Positions 1 to 8,255 of a stretch of DNA of 64,000 nucleotides are shown piece after piece. The notes below the pieces were generated by a model. The model did no database searches. It saw only the letters and a program-made list of their open reading frames with translations, and was not told the DNA's origin. Position numbers and translations under genes: made by a program. Positions within the stretch are counted from its first letter, which is position 1. Every line of letters begins with the position of its first letter. The DNA comes from Thalassomonas actiniarum (GTDB lineage Bacteria > Pseudomonadota > Gammaproteobacteria > Enterobacterales > Alteromonadaceae), in contig NZ_CP059735.1 in the NCBI RefSeq assembly GCF_000948975.2, positions 4,648,603 through 4,712,602 on the forward strand, read 5' to 3'.

Positions 1-875
1 CGGGTCACCAGGTTACTGCTGATGGCCTTACCGGGCTGCGTTTTTACAGGCAAAGCCTGGTAGTGCAGCATCTCCCCTGTGCCGATAAGGTAGCGGTACA
101 GGCCGCGGTTGCTGCCGAGCAGTAAAGCGCCGGAAGTTTCCTCTTCAAGCACAGTTATCGATACGCCCGCCTGATCTAAGGTCAATAGCAGGTTAAAGGT
201 ATCGCTCACAGCATCATAGGTAAACAGTTCAGGACCGATAGCCAGCAATAGCCGCCCCTTGCGGGTTATCAGAGGCACCGACGGCAAAGTTTCCCTGCCG
301 GAATTTTGGGGAAACAAGGCATACCTGCGCCAGCGGTCATCGGTTTTTTGGTATTGCAGCACCTGCCCGCCACCGGCAAAAAACCATAAGCTGGCATCTG
401 CGGTTTGCACCATAGCCTGGGGATGAGGAAAGCCGCTCAGCAACTTGTGCTCATCACCCGGCAGAGAAAAAACCTCAAAACTGTCGGTTTCAGGGCGGTA
501 TTTCTTCATTGACCTGCTCCCCAACGCCCATAAGGTGCCGTCAGGATCTTGATGCAGGCTCCGATAAGAGTCATCCCCTAAATATCGTTTAAATTCATAA
601 CCGTCGTACTTAAACAGCCCTTCGGACGATCCCAGCCACAAATAGCCCGGTTTGTCCTCAATAATACTGAAGACACTGCCAACATTGGCAGAGGTCACCA
701 TATTAGCCTGCTCAAACAAGATATTTTCAGCAGCAAATACAGGCATTTTTTCTTCCCCCCCAGATGGGGACGGGACAAGGGCAAGCGCTGCTGTACAATA
801 CAGGGCTAAAAATAATACCGGTGAAAGTATCAGGCATTGCCAGACGGGCAGACGATAAATAAATCCTTTGTTCAA
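1..875 (-). CDS. Beta-propeller sensor protein, N-terminal part (runs off the left edge)
   Basis: An open frame on the minus strand continues past base 1, so only about 291 N-terminal residues are visible. The N-terminus has a hydrophobic segment ending in an ALA-type signal cleavage region. Propeller-like blades follow, with motifs such as GYLWLGSSEGLFKYDGY, DGTLWALG and LLLGSNRGLYRY. This is the pattern of two-component-regulator propeller repeats found in periplasmic sensors of histidine kinases and GGDEF proteins; the output domain lies outside the window. The TTG at 875 is chosen because AGGGAAA lies just upstream; another TTG two codons earlier is possible. The gene is divergent from the winged-helix/LamG regulator at 1215. 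Family assignment comes from motif appearance only. Confidence 0.6.
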   Translation of the reverse strand, partial: MNKGFIYRLPVWQCLILSPVLFLALYCTAALALVPSPSGGEEKMPVFAAENILFEQANMVTSANVGSVFSIIEDKPGYLWLGSSEGLFKYDGYEFKRYLGDDSYRSLHQDPDGTLWALGSRSMKKYRPETDSFEVFSLPGDEHKLLSGFPHPQAMVQTADASLWFFAGGGQVLQYQKTDDRWRRYALFPQNSGRETLPSVPLITRKGRLLLAIGPELFTYDAVSDTFNLLLTLDQAGVSITVLEEETSGALLLGSNRGLYRYLIGTGEMLHYQALPVKTQPGKAISSNLVT

Positions 876-1056
876 CGGCAATTTTCCCTGGTCATTTTTT
901 CGAAAATATTACTGATAGCCGATGTAAACTCCGGCAGATGATGCCAGACGAAGATAATGGTAAATAACAAAGTCGTTGATAATAAAACAAACAGCAAGAG
1001 CAAATCAAGCAGCTCCGCCGCAGAAGAAAATTCAGCTTGTTTATTTCGGTCATCAT
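872..1056 (-). other. Small membrane-protein-like reading frame without a usable start
   Basis: Minus-strand frame that stops at 872-874 inside the TTG start of the propeller gene, a stop/start overlap typical of translational coupling. It encodes a strongly hydrophobic stretch (ELLDLLLLFVLL, then TTLLFTIIFVW) followed by a short polar tail. There is no ATG, GTG or well-placed TTG in this frame. An ATGATG at 1051-1056 lies in another frame and would need a frameshift about ten codons in. It could be a frameshifted remnant, a gene with an unusual start, or chance. Confidence 0.3.
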
Positions 1057-1094
1057 GGCGCGATTATGGACTTGATGGCGCGATAATGGGCTTG
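1055..1094. repeat. Tandem duplication of a 20-bp unit
   Basis: Two adjacent 20-bp units (1055-1074 and 1075-1094) begin atggcgcgat and end cttg, differing at two positions. They lie in the divergent intergenic region between the propeller gene and the winged-helix/LamG regulator. They could be a regulator-binding repeat or simple slippage; nothing else supports either. Confidence 0.6.
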
Positions 1095-1214
1095 TCCGCC
1101 GTTAAAAAGCGAGTAAAATAGGGTAAAAATAAAGTAAAAGCACTTTCACCCTTCCATTAAGTCATTGTTAAACAATGCATTTACCATTTTATCGTCAACG
1201 AAAGGAATCAGCAT

Positions 1215-2366
1215 ATGTCAGAACACGCAGTTTGTGCTCATGACAACACCTCCCCTGCAAATCATCAAGGCGCCTGGCTCGGGGAGCTGTATATTTGCCT
1301 GAAAACAGAGAAAGTGTTTCATAACCAGCAAGATCTGATGCTTTCAGCGCTTTCCTTTACCTTATTAAAAACCTTGCTCTTACATGCCCCTGCCCCCTTA
1401 TCCTCTCGTGAACTTTTAGCCCTGGTATGGCAGGACGTCGTCACCACAGAAGAAAATGTCAAACAAAGGATCAGTTTGTTACGCAAGGCCTTAGGACAAG
1501 ATAAAACCCGTCCTTATATCCAGAATATGCGCGGCCGGGGTTACTTTATTGCCCCCCCGATCACTTGGGTTGAAAGCGAGACCCAGGACGATAACCGCCA
1601 TAAGGGCGAAAAAACCCGCCTGGTAAAGCTTCCACTGCAGCTCAGTACCATTGGCGCCGCCTTTTTACTGCTGACAACTCTTATCCTGATAGCCTTCTTC
1701 AATAAGCCCGATACCGATGTCTTGCTGGATGTGCGCATAGACAACACAGTGCGCCTGGCGCCAAAACAAGACGACCTGGCCTTTTGCCTCGATGGTCTGG
1801 ACGACTATATAGAGTTTGCCGACCAGGACAGTCTGGATGTACACGAGGAAGACTTTGCCATCAGCACCTGGATACGCACCAGCGCACTTGAGCAGCGGGT
1901 GATCGTCGATAAAAGATTTGAGGATAAAAAACAGGACGTCAAAGGCTATGTTTTTTATGTCGACGAGGGAGAGCTTGGCTTTCAACTGGCAACCGGCCAG
2001 GGCAGCTGGTACTGCCACGAACAGGACTCCTCCTGCACCTTATACGAAACCAAAACATTTATTGCCGATGGCAGATGGCACCATGTTGCGGTATCAATCG
2101 ATCGCGACCATCCGCAAGGCATGGTTTTTTACCTTGACGGTGAAGTGATTTTTACCACAGATCCCACCGGACGTGCCGGCTCCTTAGCCAATGACAAACC
2201 GCTAAGGATAGGCAGCCGTTCATCTTACCAAACCGGGCTCTTTTTGGGGGCTATTGGCGCCGTTAACCTTTATCATACCAAATTAAGTACCCAGGAAGTT
2301 GCCGGGCTATACCAGCAGGGTAATAACCGCCGCTGTTACAGCATCGCCACTAAAGGAGGTTTGTAA
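1215..2366 (+). CDS. Membrane-anchored winged-helix regulator with periplasmic LamG-like domain
   Basis: 383 residues in three parts. Residues about 25-115 form an OmpR/CadC-type winged helix (SSRELLALVW, then NVKQRISLLRKALG and the RGRGYFI wing). One transmembrane helix lies at about 143-162. A C-terminal LamG/concanavalin-like jelly roll covers about 190-365 (FCLDGLDDYIEF, ISTWIRT, WHHVAVSIDR, LRIGSRS). The topology is ToxR/CadC-like: cytoplasmic DNA binding, periplasmic sensing. There is no receiver domain. A carbohydrate or glycan ligand is inferred from the LamG fold, not shown. The start has AAAGGAA about 8 bases upstream. It faces away from the propeller-sensor gene, so the shared intergenic region is a natural target site. 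Confidence 0.75.
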   Translation: MSEHAVCAHDNTSPANHQGAWLGELYICLKTEKVFHNQQDLMLSALSFTLLKTLLLHAPAPLSSRELLALVWQDVVTTEENVKQRISLLRKALGQDKTRPYIQNMRGRGYFIAPPITWVESETQDDNRHKGEKTRLVKLPLQLSTIGAAFLLLTTLILIAFFNKPDTDVLLDVRIDNTVRLAPKQDDLAFCLDGLDDYIEFADQDSLDVHEEDFAISTWIRTSALEQRVIVDKRFEDKKQDVKGYVFYVDEGELGFQLATGQGSWYCHEQDSSCTLYETKTFIADGRWHHVAVSIDRDHPQGMVFYLDGEVIFTTDPTGRAGSLANDKPLRIGSRSSYQTGLFLGAIGAVNLYHTKLSTQEVAGLYQQGNNRRCYSIATKGGL

Positions 2367-2401
2367 CAACCGGCAAACACCTGTGCAGTAAAGCGTGAAA
2401 A

Positions 2402-2829
2402 ATAGAGCAGCAAACAAAGGGGCCAGGCCTATGTCCAGCCCCCTGCCAGTAGTCACTGGTCGCCGGGCAAGCAACGACATTGGCCCCCAGGTTATCGGTG
2501 AGGAAAGTGTCACTGTATATAGGCTAATTCAACTCGGGTTTTCTTTTTAAAAACTTGCCGGCAACACTTTGCTGCAGCGACAGTTTAAACGGCGTCAGCT
2601 CAGAGGTCGCGCGCCACTCCTGGTCTATTTTTTGATTTCCTCCAACAACTTCCCCTGGCATTTTGTTCTTTCATGGCTTTAACCACCCGGGGATGGCCGC
2701 CCATTTTTCCACTCCGGCGATTTTATCGCCGACGGCGGCCTGCAATTGCTCCTGGGTCAGGGCTTGCCGGGCAGAAACGAAATGAATGAAAAATAAAGAC
2801 AGGATCAGAAATAGCAGGCGAATGAACAT
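2402..2829 (-). pseudogene. Cache/PDC-sensor-like periplasmic protein, multiply frameshifted remnant
   Basis: A good ribosome site (AGGAGGA) precedes an ATG at 2829 that opens a signal peptide (MFIRLLFLILSLFFIHFVSA) and then EQLQAAVGDKIAGVEKW. The coding sense then hops between frames: VVKAMKEQNARG, KLLEEIKK, IDQEWRATSELTPF, and finally FLTDNLGANVVACPATSDYWQG. Joined in order, these pieces read as one protein of the family whose members carry a TDN.GANV...TSDYWQGDE motif (PDC/Cache-type periplasmic sensor proteins). At least four frame changes are needed and the 3' end is lost, so this is a decayed gene. The family name is from memory of the motif. Confidence 0.65.
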
Positions 2830-3050
2830 GGCTCCTCCTGCAACAAGTAAAAAAGTAACCAAGCGCGACTAAAGCAACTTAGTGCCGACCATCCTTTTTC
2901 AAGTACAAAAAGTTTAGCTTGCCCAGTTCAACCTTAGAGCAAACAAGAAATGACCGCTCGTTTTAGCGGGGATTGCAACAAGGGGCAACGGAGTAAAACT
3001 AATAAACCGCCGCCCTGCGCTAGCTGTTGCCATTTAACACCCGGGAAGTA

Positions 3051-4061
3051 TTAATTTTCCGTCAAGGATTTAGTGACAAGCTCCGGCAGAGGCCATTGCT
3101 CAAACAAGCCATCGCTGTTGGTAGTAGCAATCAGCCCTTTTCCGGCATAAGCCACGCTAAGTACAGATGAGCGGCCACGGGTGACCGCCGACTGCCACTG
3201 ACCGAGCAATGCCCCGTCAAAGACCCGCCAAAGCTGCAATACCTGCCGGGGAGAGCCGGATAGCAAAGTGGCATTGTCCGGGGAAAACAAGGCATCATTA
3301 AACTCGATAAATTTAAGGTAGGTATCAAGCTGTGCTAATACCTCACCCGATGATAAGTCCCAAAAGGTGCGGTCTTTAATGGCATCTAAGGTGAACGCTA
3401 TGCTGGCATCACCACTGAGGGTCACATGGTTCACCCGTGAGCCATGGTCAAATGCATGCAGGGTTTTGCCGCTTTTACTCTGCCATAACAGGGCTTTTTT
3501 GTCGCTTGAGCCGGTAAAGGCGATTGCGCCATTATCAGATAAGCTCACCGAGTTGATATCTAATCTGTGTTTGTCAAAAATGCTGACGCTATTTTTCTTG
3601 ACGTCGATAACTGCGGCTTTACCGCTGCGAAAGCCCAATAAAATAATATCGCCTTGGGCGGAAATATCCAGATCATTAATAATATTTTCGCCAAATTGCC
3701 ACTGTGCTAAAAGCTGATGCTTTACCAGCGAAAATAAAGACACAGACACCCGGTTGGACACCAGGTAAAATTGATTATTTTTACTGATATCAAGCAGCTC
3801 GACAAACTGTGCCTGTGCTCCCTGCAAGCAGTTTAACGGTGACTTTGCCTCAAGGTTTTTCCATAAACAAAGCTGACTGCCGTCGGCAACCAGGTTAAAA
3901 GCCCCGTCCTGGGACAGGGCCGAAGCGGTAATGATTTTATCACTATGATGAAGTGCCAGACTTGACTGGCCCGTATGAACCTCTTGCTGCGAGCAGCCAA
4001 ACAGACTGAATACCGCGAAAACCCAAAGTACTTTTATCAACAAATGAATAACCTCTCTCAA
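3051..4061 (-). CDS. WD40-repeat lipoprotein
   Basis: 336 residues. The N-terminus is a lipoprotein signal with lipobox LFGC near residue 23, so the mature protein should be lipid-anchored in the envelope. The rest is a run of WD40-like blades with recognisable ends and loops: NQFYLVSN, GDIILLGFRSG, GAIAFTGSSDKKALLWQS, DASIAFTLD and ATLLSGSPRQVLQLW. WD40 propellers are scaffolds for protein binding, and no catalytic residues are expected. Similar lipoproteins are common in Alteromonadales with unknown role. The gene stands alone on the minus strand, with about 520 bases of non-coding sequence upstream. Confidence 0.75.
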   Translation of the reverse strand: MREVIHLLIKVLWVFAVFSLFGCSQQEVHTGQSSLALHHSDKIITASALSQDGAFNLVADGSQLCLWKNLEAKSPLNCLQGAQAQFVELLDISKNNQFYLVSNRVSVSLFSLVKHQLLAQWQFGENIINDLDISAQGDIILLGFRSGKAAVIDVKKNSVSIFDKHRLDINSVSLSDNGAIAFTGSSDKKALLWQSKSGKTLHAFDHGSRVNHVTLSGDASIAFTLDAIKDRTFWDLSSGEVLAQLDTYLKFIEFNDALFSPDNATLLSGSPRQVLQLWRVFDGALLGQWQSAVTRGRSSVLSVAYAGKGLIATTNSDGLFEQWPLPELVTKSLTEN

Positions 4062-4580
4062 AATTAGCCGGATGAGTGGTCCTTATCCCGCCCCGATGCT
4101 TTGCTGCCAAAACAGCTTAATTTATCACAAAGCTTCTGTATTTTTTATTTGACAACTGCATTATCCTCCTCCGGGATATTAAAGAAAACCTCTGGTAGCG
4201 TTTATCATGCCCCGATCTGAAACGATCAAGGTGGTAAAATTTGTGCTTACAGGTTCAAAGATACTATCAATTTGGCTAATGCATACACCTTTCTCATTAA
4301 CCCCTTGATTGTGATACTTCCCGCAAAACAAGAATGTCCAGCCTTTAAGGGCCCGATGAGATCTGTTGCTGCCATTAAAACAACGAATCCCCCTCTAAGA
4401 ATAAAGGTGCCTTAAAAAGCTACTAAGCACTTATATCAACTGGAGAATCTGTACTTTTCGCTCATAATAAAATGACATTTGCCAAATACGGTGAATGGCC
4501 AACTCCGCCATAAGCATTTAACAACTTGAGACGACAAGTGCTGATAAAACTGAATTTCGGCTTATAAAAGGATTTATAAA
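4062..4580. other. Long intergenic region, nothing recognised
   Basis: 519 bases between the divergent WD40 lipoprotein and the receiver/GGDEF gene. I found no convincing ORF, RNA, hairpin terminator or repeat. It presumably holds both promoters. Confidence 0.5.
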
Positions 4581-5867
4581 ATGAAACATTTATTAGTCAT
4601 TGAAGACAACAAATCGATTGCATCTGTTATAGAGCACCTGGGCACTTCGGCTGGCTATGAGGTCACGGTTGCATACTCTTTTGCCGAAGTAAAAAACATC
4701 TTAGCCAAAAAGCAGGACTTTTTTATCGCAACCGTTGATTATAGCCTACCGGATGCCTATGAAGGCGAAGTGATCCCCTATGTGCTTGACCACACCATTC
4801 CCAGTGTGATCATGACCGGAAGAATGGACAATAAAATACGCCATAAACTGTTGAAATTACCCATCATAGATTATATCACCAAAGAAAACTCCCAGGCTTA
4901 CCGTTACTTATTAAAAGTCTTACACGGCCAGTTAACCAACCATAAAACCAAGGTATTAGTGGTGGATGATTCACTTTCATCCAGACAGCATATTTGCCGC
5001 TTGCTCAAAAGAAGAAACTTTACCGTTTATGACGAGCCTGACGGCACTAAGGCTCTGCAAGTCCTGGAAAAAAATCCATCTATCAAAGTGCTTATTACCG
5101 ATCAGGAAATGCCGGGCATGAGCGGGGTCGAGCTGGTACAAACCATACGTAAAACACACCCGGACAGAGACTTGATTATCATTGGCTGTTCCGGCGTCAA
5201 TGATCATTTCCAATCTGCCCGCTTCATTAAAAGCGGCGCCAATGACTTTTTGAAAAAACCTTTTTGCATGGAAGAGTTTTACTGCCGCATTGTAAAAAGC
5301 ATTGAAGAGCTGCAATATATTGAAAAAATCAAAGCAACAGCCGATTCGGACTACCTGACGCCATTAGCTAACCGGCGTGCTTTTATTGAGAAGATGGATA
5401 ATGACTTCCCGGATATTATTCAAAATGAGTTGGCTTACATCTTTGCCGTTTTACATATTAATAATTTTAAAGAGATTAATGATAATTACGGCCAGGGTGG
5501 CGGAGATCTGGTACTGGTAGAGCTGGCAAATCTGCTAAGCAAACACTTTACTAGCCAACCGCTGGCGCGACTCGGCGGTGGAAAATTTGCCTGTTTGGCA
5601 TCCGGTTTGGAGGTTGAAGAGATAGCAGCGTGCCTGACAGAATTTCAGGACATTGTCAGTCAACACAACCTCAGCTTTAAAGAGAAAAAAATCACCTTTA
5701 CCATAAGTTTGGGCGGGACAGTCGTAGCGCAGCAGACCTCGGCAAAACAATGGGTGGAACAAGCGGACCAGGCCCTGCAACAGGCGCATAACAAAGCTGG
5801 CGCTCAAATGGTCATAAATGGCCTGGCTGAGCTTTCGAAAAAGAAAGAACAGCTCTCTTTAGCGTAA
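4581..5867 (+). CDS. Double receiver response regulator with degenerate GGDEF domain
   Basis: 428 residues. Receiver 1 spans about 1-118, with acidic residues at 8-9 and likely phosphoacceptor D53 in TVDYSLP. Receiver 2 spans about 124-240, with VLVVDDS, phosphoacceptor D174 in LITDQEMPG and the conserved lysine in LKKPF. A GGDEF-type fold covers about 255-415. It keeps the DYLTPLANRRAF entry motif, but the signature reads GGGKF (332-336) instead of GGDEF, and the usual first metal-binding Asp is His in LHINNFKEIND. Diguanylate cyclase activity is therefore unlikely; GTP sensing or protein binding is possible. No kinase gene lies next to it. Confidence 0.85.
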   Translation: MKHLLVIEDNKSIASVIEHLGTSAGYEVTVAYSFAEVKNILAKKQDFFIATVDYSLPDAYEGEVIPYVLDHTIPSVIMTGRMDNKIRHKLLKLPIIDYITKENSQAYRYLLKVLHGQLTNHKTKVLVVDDSLSSRQHICRLLKRRNFTVYDEPDGTKALQVLEKNPSIKVLITDQEMPGMSGVELVQTIRKTHPDRDLIIIGCSGVNDHFQSARFIKSGANDFLKKPFCMEEFYCRIVKSIEELQYIEKIKATADSDYLTPLANRRAFIEKMDNDFPDIIQNELAYIFAVLHINNFKEINDNYGQGGGDLVLVELANLLSKHFTSQPLARLGGGKFACLASGLEVEEIAACLTEFQDIVSQHNLSFKEKKITFTISLGGTVVAQQTSAKQWVEQADQALQQAHNKAGAQMVINGLAELSKKKEQLSLA

Positions 5868-5992
5868 AAGTCAAACAAACATGCTCATTCCCCATATAAA
5901 AATATAAAAATCAGCAACCTGGCACAGGTGAATACCAATAATGATATATAAGTATTCTATTATTTGTCGGATGCACCCGCAGCATTGCTACA

Positions 5993-6220
5993 TTAACGAA
6001 GAAACTCGATAAAGGCTGTCAATGCCGGATTGTTGAGGCTGTTTTGCGGGTACACCATGGAAATTTCTAACGGCTGGGTATTATAGCCCTGTAAAATTGG
6101 GACCAATTCGCCACTGTCCAGATAACCTTGCATCATAAAGCGCGGCAAGCGGGCAATGCCATGACCTTGCGCCGCGAAATAAGCAACAGGGATTAACGGT
6201 ATTTGGCGCCCCCATGTCAA
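5993..6220 (-). pseudogene. LysR-family regulator, C-terminal fragment
   Basis: The frame encodes only the last 75 residues of a LysR substrate-binding domain: VAYFAAQGHGIARLPRFM, then GELVPILQGY and the closing NNPALTAFIEFLR. The helix-turn-helix and most of the effector domain are missing. The frame is cut where the metallo-beta-lactamase remnant begins (6214-6220), which suggests a deletion joined two formerly separate genes. It is probably not expressed as a functional protein. Confidence 0.7.
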
Positions 6221-6558
6221 GTAAAGTATCCGAAAAGGTAACGGCGCTCATTCACAAACACTTGCCGGGACAAACCATACATGCCGTATATATCACACAT
6301 GCTCACAGTGACGGACAAAGCTTTGTTTACTTCCCTGATAATGAAATTATTTATCAAGGGGATTTTTTAGAAATATCGTTTGATAACAGCCTGCCGACAC
6401 ATATGGCCGATGTTGAAAAAGAGTTCATTGAGTTTCTGCACCAGGAAAAACTGCCCTATCAGCGCATCATTGGCCATCATAAAAATAATAACATGACACC
6501 TGATGTCGTGAACGCTTATTATAGTGCCCACCATCCGTTATCCGCTAAGCAGGACTAG
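6214..6558 (+). pseudogene. Metallo-beta-lactamase-fold protein, internally deleted remnant
   Basis: 114 residues that resemble pieces of an MBL-fold hydrolase. The piece around AVYITHAHSDG looks like the start of the zinc-binding HxHxDH motif, but it runs straight into GQSFVYFPDNEIIYQGDF, which normally lies about 80-100 residues later beside a second HSDG-like motif. A recombination between the two short HSD sequences would explain the loss. The region before the first motif is also short. Zinc ligands are incomplete, so hydrolase activity is unlikely. No ribosome site is evident before the ATG. Confidence 0.6.
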
Positions 6559-6788
6559 GCTTGCTTATCAATTATCAGGTTACCGGAAGCCAGGGGGTTT
6601 AACTAACCCGAGTCAGCCATGCCTCCCCGCTTAACCTAAACTTGATTATGGCGAAAATAATCACAGACAAGAACAAAGTAAATACTATGAATACCCGGGG
6701 CCTAAAGTGTAAACAGAGTTAAAGGAGCGCTTAAAGCGATGCACTTAATAATGAAAATGTTTTACATGACACGAGGAGATATTAGGAT

Positions 6789-6901
6789 GGTGGTAACCCA
6801 ATCAGCCGCACCTCGGCACATGAGTCGTCTGCTACGGTTGCTTTCTTCCGAATCTGGCCGGGTTCACAGAGTATCATTGCGAGGGGACCGAAAGGGTCAC
6901 C
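6789..6901 (-). ncRNA. ffs: Signal recognition particle RNA (4.5S RNA)
   Basis: Read on the minus strand, this 113-base stretch matches the layout of the E. coli 4.5S RNA. The 5' arm GGTGACCC pairs with the 3' arm GGGTTACC. The centre carries the diagnostic Ffh-binding core: CCAGATTCGGAAGAAAGCAA on the way into the tetraloop and GCAGACGACTCATGTGCCGA on the way out. The tetraloop GGAA is intact. It partners Ffh in co-translational targeting of membrane proteins. A plus-strand ORF over this region is an antisense artefact. Ends are set by the terminal helix and may be off by a few bases. Confidence 0.93.
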
Positions 6902-6921
6902 ATAGAATGTTTACGGGGCGC

Positions 6922-6950
6922 ATTATTACCAATCGCCCCGTCTTATGCAA
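6922..6950 (-). promoter_or_regulatory. ffs promoter
   Basis: On the minus strand a TTGCAT -35 (6945-6950) is followed after 16 bases by TAATAA (6923-6928), preceded by TGG as an extended -10. The discriminator just after the -10 is GCGCCCC, a GC-rich type associated with stringent control of stable RNA genes. An 8-bp inverted repeat (6913-6920 and 6934-6941) brackets the -10. Confidence 0.7.
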
Positions 6951-7034
6951 GTACTAGTTTTACGTTTTGCTATCGTCCGCTGATTTTTCCATCAGCTTTT
7001 ATTCATTCAGGTAAAAACCAGGGACTAAAACAAC

Positions 7035-7067
7035 AAAAAACGGCCCCCTATCAGGTCAGCCGTTTTT
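7035..7067 (-). terminator. Rho-independent terminator of the DUF3014 gene
   Basis: On the minus strand AAAAACGGC and GCCGTTTTTT form a 9-bp stem with a 14-base loop and a T-run. It lies just past the stop codon of the DUF3014 gene and could act in both directions. Confidence 0.8.
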
Positions 7068-7092
7068 ATGATGGCGAAAATACTTATGCCGT

Positions 7093-7995
7093 CTAGCTGT
7101 TACTTTCCGCCCGCGCCAGCTTTTCATTTAACTCAAGCAACACCGACTTGATCACCAGAAGATTCTCTTTACCCAGCCTGAGCAGCAGTTTATCAGCATC
7201 GTCCATGGCTTCTATTTCCGGGTCTTTATAACGGAACATCACACTCGGGCGAATCACTTCCATGGTCTCTTTAGGGATTTCCATATCCAGCACCCGGGTA
7301 ATGGCGTCTTGCAGGGTATGGGTAAAGTCTTCATCCGGGTAGCCCAACTCGCTATAGGCTTCATTAATTAGCGGTTTAAGCTCCATATACCAGTCAACCA
7401 GGCGTTCACTTTCCATCGAGCGCAGTAAATCGACATACAGGCTAAAGCGGCGTACCGAGTTTTCGTCCCACTCCCATACCTGCTGATGCTTATTATCAAA
7501 GGTCTTGGTTTCTTTTGCGGAAAATGACGTGACCGGACGGACAAAAGGACTGTGCTCGTAAGCTAATACCCCTTGGGCGAAATTATCGGTAAAAACCACG
7601 AAGCGACGGATCATATCGTCATCAATCACCAGCTTAAGTAATTCCTTACGCCAGGTCATGGTCGGTAATTTTTCCTGCAACCAGAGATCGCTTTCATCCA
7701 GGGTCGGTAAAGCCTCAACCTCCACTAACTCAACCTCATGCTCCGGCGCTTGAATTTGCTCGGTTTCCGCTAATTCCGGCTCAGGTAGTATCTCAACCTC
7801 AGGTTCGATCACTTCAGGCTCAATCACAGGGGCAGGCGCTGGCTGCACTTGTACCTGCTCGGGAACTGCCGGGGGTTTTTCACGAAAATATTGCCAGCCC
7901 ACTACCCCGCCTATGGTGGCGATAATCAGGCCGCCGGCGACCAGCAAGGGAGAAACTTTGGGAGATTGTGTTTGCGTTTGATCTAAATTATCCAT
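7093..7995 (-). CDS. DUF3014 domain-containing membrane-anchored protein
   Basis: 300 residues. A short cytoplasmic start is followed by one transmembrane helix (about 17-36, PLLVAGGLIIATIGGVVGW) and a Pro/Glu/Val-rich linker to about residue 95. The folded C-terminal domain (about 100-295) has LPTMTWRKELLKLVIDDDMIRRFVVFTDN, a typical start of DUF3014. The function of this family is unknown. It is expected to be anchored in the inner membrane facing the periplasm. It is a single gene with its own terminator, between ffs and the tyrosine-catabolism genes. Confidence 0.85.
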   Translation of the reverse strand: MDNLDQTQTQSPKVSPLLVAGGLIIATIGGVVGWQYFREKPPAVPEQVQVQPAPAPVIEPEVIEPEVEILPEPELAETEQIQAPEHEVELVEVEALPTLDESDLWLQEKLPTMTWRKELLKLVIDDDMIRRFVVFTDNFAQGVLAYEHSPFVRPVTSFSAKETKTFDNKHQQVWEWDENSVRRFSLYVDLLRSMESERLVDWYMELKPLINEAYSELGYPDEDFTHTLQDAITRVLDMEIPKETMEVIRPSVMFRYKDPEIEAMDDADKLLLRLGKENLLVIKSVLLELNEKLARAESNS

Positions 7996-8195
7996 GTTAT
8001 CCCATTAATATATAAAACGGACATCCCGGATGATCCCGGATGATGAAAAAGGATTAAGGTAAAACAGAATGTTTATTGCAACGTTTTTTGCCTTAGGTTG
8101 CAACCAACAAATCGGCATTTAGGCAATTATTTTGTAAACAGATTTAATTTATTTTTAATTTCCTTCTATTTAGTCAAGAAACCGGCCCCAAAAGT

Positions 8196-8225
8196 AAAAA
8201 AGCAAAGAGCGTGCCCTTTGCTTTT
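8196..8225 (-). terminator. Terminator downstream of maiA
   Basis: Minus-strand hairpin AAAAGCAAAG / CTTTGCTTTT with an 8-base loop and a T-run, about 30 bases past the maiA stop. Confidence 0.75.
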
Positions 8226-8255
8226 CATTTTTCAACCGAATAAACCAGGTTTACT

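Noticed and set aside
6739-6957. Plus-strand ORF of 72 codons
   Set aside because: It runs across the SRP RNA gene, which lies on the minus strand and explains the sequence.
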